Below, piece after piece: positions 61,568 through 64,000 of a DNA stretch of 64,000 nt (its first letter is position 1; every line of letters begins with the position of its first letter). The stretch is from Ardenticatenaceae bacterium (GTDB lineage Bacteria; Chloroflexota; Anaerolineae; Promineifilales; Promineifilaceae), in NCBI GenBank assembly GCA_020634435.1, contig JACKBS010000005.1:62001-126000 (forward strand), in the 5' to 3' direction. The notes below the pieces were generated by a model, which did no database searches, was not told where the DNA came from, and saw only the letters and a program-made list of their open reading frames with translations. Made by a program: the position numbers and the translations under genes.

Positions 61568-61623
61568 TAGGGGCAGACCCCCGCGTCTGCCCATTCTGGG
61601 TGCACACGGGGGTGCACCCCTAC
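61568..61623. repeat. GTAGGGGC...CCCCTAC hairpin repeat
   Basis: Starts GTAGGGGCAGAC and ends GTGCACCCCTAC, with inner stems GGGCAGAC/GTCTGCCC and GGGTGCAC/GTGCACCC. The outer ends resemble the REP elements beside the RAYT gene, so it may be another substrate of that enzyme. Confidence 0.6.
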
Positions 61624-61652
61624 CAAACATTGTTCGATCATCCTGAAGCATT

Positions 61653-62822
61653 ATGTCAACCAAAGAGCCTTCTAAATACGAACAGGTGCAGCACATTTTT
61701 CGGGAGCTGGTGGGGCGCAAACCGGCACTTACTGTGCGTGCGCCTGGCGTTGTGAAGCTGCTGGGTAGCGAACTGGCATCCAGCGCTGGTTGGCTGCTCG
61801 GGGGCACCATCGAGCCAGCTATCTGGCTGGCCACGGCTCCCACAACCGACAAACGCGTCACCATCCACGCGCTGAACATGGGCGAAACGGCCGCTTTCCA
61901 ACTGCCCCACCTGGAACTGTTTGCCTCCAGCGTCGGGGGCAATTGGATCAACTACCCGATGGCTACCGCCTGGGCGCTGCAAAAAGCAGGGCAACAGCTA
62001 ATTGGCATGGATGCCGTGCTGGTCAGCGACTTACCGCACGGCGTAGGGCTGGGCGCCTCAGCGGCGGTGGTGCTGGCATTTGTGCGGGCCTGGGAAACGC
62101 TGGCCGGGTTTACCCTGGACTCGCTTAGCCAGGCGCACCTGGCCCAAAAGGCAGAGACCGAATACGTCGGCATTCCCGCCAGCCTGACGACGCCGTTCAT
62201 CGCTGCCGCCAGCCGCACCAATCACCTGGTTTGGCTCGACGGCCGTACTTTCACCCACGAACTGCTGCCCCTGCCACCAAACGTGTCGTTTGTGCTGGTT
62301 GATTCGGGCGAACGAGAGCTAACGGCCGTTTTACGCGAACGGGATCGAGAATGTGGCGAAGCAACGGCCGTTCTGCGCCAATATCTCCCCCACATCCAAA
62401 CCTTGCGCGATGTCTCCCCGGATGAGCTGGACCTGCTCGGCCACCACCTACCCGAAACGCTGCGCCGTCGTGCGGCTCATGTTGTGAGCGAGTATGCTCG
62501 TGTGCAATCCGCCACTACCGCCCTGCGCGCTGGCGATCTGGCCGCGCTGGGCCGCCTACTGCGCCAATCCCACCTCAGCCTCCGCGACAATTACGAAGCG
62601 AGCAACCCCGCCCTCGATTTGCTGGCCGCCACCGCCTGGGCCGCGCCCGGCTGCCTCGGTGCCCGGCTGGGCAGCAGTGGATTTTTGCAGGTTTTAGTTG
62701 CGAATGAGGCAGTGCCGCAGGTAATTGGAGCGTTGAATGAAGCGTTTGTGGAGGGATACGGCCGTACGCCCCCCAGCCTCGTCACCAAATTCACCAATGG
62801 CGTAGAGACAGTAGCAAATTAA
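61653..62822 (+). CDS. Galactokinase-fold GHMP protein lacking catalytic residues
   Basis: 389 residues, galactokinase length. GHMP motif 2 is kept as 'HGVGLGASAAVVLAFV' (about 129-145). Motif 1, normally PGRVNLIGEHTDY, reads 'APGVVKLLGSELASSAGW', losing the Glu and Asp that bind galactose. The segment normally 'YVGVPCGIMDQF', whose Asp is the catalytic base, reads 'YVGIPASLTTPF'. Motif 3 'GARLGSSGFLQVLV' is partly kept. The fold is therefore likely intact but the classic reaction is not. It may phosphorylate another substrate, or be a sensor or regulator. It follows the Helicase_C_3 gene across a repeat. Confidence 0.85.
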   Translation: MSTKEPSKYEQVQHIFRELVGRKPALTVRAPGVVKLLGSELASSAGWLLGGTIEPAIWLATAPTTDKRVTIHALNMGETAAFQLPHLELFASSVGGNWINYPMATAWALQKAGQQLIGMDAVLVSDLPHGVGLGASAAVVLAFVRAWETLAGFTLDSLSQAHLAQKAETEYVGIPASLTTPFIAAASRTNHLVWLDGRTFTHELLPLPPNVSFVLVDSGERELTAVLRERDRECGEATAVLRQYLPHIQTLRDVSPDELDLLGHHLPETLRRRAAHVVSEYARVQSATTALRAGDLAALGRLLRQSHLSLRDNYEASNPALDLLAATAWAAPGCLGARLGSSGFLQVLVANEAVPQVIGALNEAFVEGYGRTPPSLVTKFTNGVETVAN

Positions 62823-62948
62823 AGTAAGGAACGAATTTTTCCCTTTCGGTTGTTGCTCAAATTTTTTGTTGTTACCTCTGGCAAGACTTCCAAGAAAATA
62901 TCGGCTATGATACAATACATGCTATCCGATACCGATATGGAGTTTGTG

Positions 62949-63881
62949 ATGGACGCCCGACTGCAAAAACGCATACAGCAAAAGAAAAGCGAATTGGATG
63001 AATTACGGCCGTTGCCTCAAGCTGCCCTGCGCCGCCTGAACGAGCAGCTCACGATTGAGTGGATTTACAACTCCAACGCCATCGAGGGCAGCACGCTCAC
63101 CCTGCGCGAGACGCAGCTCATTTTGGAACAGGGCATCACCATCGGTGGCAAAACCTTGCGCGAACATTTTGAGGTGGTGAACCATCAGGAAGCGATTGAG
63201 CTGGTGGAATCGCTGGCGGCACAGGAGGAGCCAATCACTGCGTTCCATGTGCGGCAGATTCACGCACTGGTGCTGGCAAAAATTGATGATGAAAACGCCG
63301 GACAATATCGCACGGTACAGGTTCGCATCGTGGGCGCCACACATGAGCCGCCGCCGGGCTGGGAAATTCCAGCGCTGATGACGGATTGGATGGATTGGCT
63401 GCAAGCACACGAGGGGCAGATGGACCCCGTGGCGCTGGCGGCGCTGGCGCATCACAAGCTGGTGGCAATTCATCCGTTTATTGATGGCAACGGCCGTACC
63501 GCTCGACTCATCATGAATTTGGTTCTTATGCGGGCTGGCTACCCGCCTGCGATTATTGCCCGCGTGAACCGGCAGCAATATTATCGTGTGCTGGCCCAGG
63601 CCGATCGGGGCAAAACAGAGCCACTGGTGAACTTTGTGGGCCGCGCCGTGGAGCGCAGCCTGACACTGTACCTGGAAGCCAGCACGCCACAAACCGCCCC
63701 ACCCCCACCGGTAGATGAATGGATCCCCCTACGCGAAGCGGCTGAATTAGTGCCCTACAGCCAGGAATACCTCAGCCTGCTGGCCCGCACGGGCAAGTTA
63801 GAAGCAATGAAATACGGCCGTATCTGGCACACCACCCCCCGCGCTTTAGAAGCCTATCAACAATCCATAGCAAGCGAATAG
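62949..63881 (+). CDS. Fic family protein (AMPylase) with N-terminal inhibitory helix
   Basis: 310 residues from ATG 62949, seven bases after GGAG; longer starts add non-family residues. Active-site loop 'HPFIDGNGRTAR' (the full HPFx[D/E]GNGRxxR). An inhibitory motif 'NSNAIEGS' lies near residue 45, the class II N-terminal arrangement whose Glu blocks ATP until released. The C-terminal 50 residues ('WIPLREAAELVPYSQEYLSLLARTGKLEAMKYGRIWHTTP') are a MerR/excisionase-type helix-turn-helix, suggesting DNA binding or autoregulation. Fic proteins usually transfer AMP to a protein Tyr, Ser or Thr. No antitoxin gene is needed because inhibition is internal. Confidence 0.92.
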   Translation: MDARLQKRIQQKKSELDELRPLPQAALRRLNEQLTIEWIYNSNAIEGSTLTLRETQLILEQGITIGGKTLREHFEVVNHQEAIELVESLAAQEEPITAFHVRQIHALVLAKIDDENAGQYRTVQVRIVGATHEPPPGWEIPALMTDWMDWLQAHEGQMDPVALAALAHHKLVAIHPFIDGNGRTARLIMNLVLMRAGYPPAIIARVNRQQYYRVLAQADRGKTEPLVNFVGRAVERSLTLYLEASTPQTAPPPPVDEWIPLREAAELVPYSQEYLSLLARTGKLEAMKYGRIWHTTPRALEAYQQSIASE

Positions 63882-63894
63882 CCCAGCCCCATAG

Positions 63895-63918
63895 CCTGGG
63901 GATTTATCCCCGGGTTTT
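63895..63918 (+). terminator. Intrinsic terminator of the Fic gene
   Basis: CCTGGGG (63895-63901) pairs with CCCCGGG (63908-63914) with one G-T pair, followed by TTTT, 14 bp past the stop. Confidence 0.6.
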
Positions 63919-63965
63919 CGATTGCCCACCAAGGCATCATAAATGCTTAAGCGGATGGGATGCTT

Positions 63966-63985
63966 CGGAGGACCTCAGCATGACA
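63966..63985. repeat. Partial copy of the GGAGGACCTC...ATGACAA repeat
   Basis: Matches the right arm of the hairpin at 59657-59741 apart from three central bases. The element may continue beyond the right edge. Confidence 0.45.
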
Positions 63986-64000
63986 AAAGTAGGTTTTTTA

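Overview
The window reads as a stretch of chromosome from an uncultured-type, moderately GC-rich bacterium, most likely a Chloroflexota (Anaerolineae-like) lineage. This is inferred from the gene mix: YfhO and DUF2723 membrane glycosyltransferase-like proteins, DUF6754, a GlmL-family ASKHA protein in an unrelated setting, a KdpDE-KimA potassium locus, and RodZ-like, PspA and Helicase_C_3 proteins. There are no rRNA, tRNA or CRISPR loci and no phage genes. Two signals mark the whole window. One is the 8-bp palindrome ACGGCCGT, present roughly 110 times by hand count against one or two expected. The other is a rich set of short hairpin repeats, several of them sitting in frame inside membrane-protein genes.

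Layout. 1-5.4 kb: the tail of an amidohydrolase, a DUF2723 membrane protein with at least five embedded repeats, a GT4 glycosyltransferase and an SDR epimerase. 5.5-11.4 kb: a potassium module with a KimA-like transporter, KdpD, KdpE and a small membrane protein, but no Kdp ATPase; matching TCAAGRAA boxes lie before both leftward units. 11.5-13.1 kb: ComM/YifB. 13.1-21.5 kb: an AT-rich-flanked island with a transposase remnant and one 2448-residue two-module NRPS (C-A-PCP-C-A-PCP-TE) whose thioesterase has Cys instead of Ser. 21.8-29.1 kb: TPR protein, DUF3253, DUF89/ARMT1-like, VOC protein, YfhO and EttA. 29.1-30.0 kb: a RAYT transposase between two REP-type elements. 30-37.3 kb: MetG, an EVE-like protein with an acidic tail, a secreted FG-GAP-like protein, a hybrid histidine kinase and an aberrant Lgt homologue. 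37.3-38.6 kb: a complete IS3-family element with a frameshift site and 3-bp target duplication. 38.6-45.3 kb: TlpA, RimO, RodZ-like protein, ribosomal protein L9, and a PspA envelope-stress operon. 45.5-48.8 kb: a tandemly duplicated REC-kinase protein whose second kinase is dead, and an LPQTG-type surface protein.

48.9-57.2 kb is the best candidate for an undescribed system: seven tightly packed leftward genes behind a near-consensus promoter with an operator-like palindrome at the start site. They encode two small or medium membrane proteins, a DUF6754 protein, a 1043-residue double-zinc-ribbon protein with about 16 acidic 'PDWL' repeats, another membrane protein, a GlmL-type ASKHA protein and a barrel-rich partner. 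57.4-64 kb: an acyltransferase, a diacylglycerol kinase-like lipid kinase, a Helicase_C_3 protein, a galactokinase-fold protein missing its catalytic residues, and a Fic protein.
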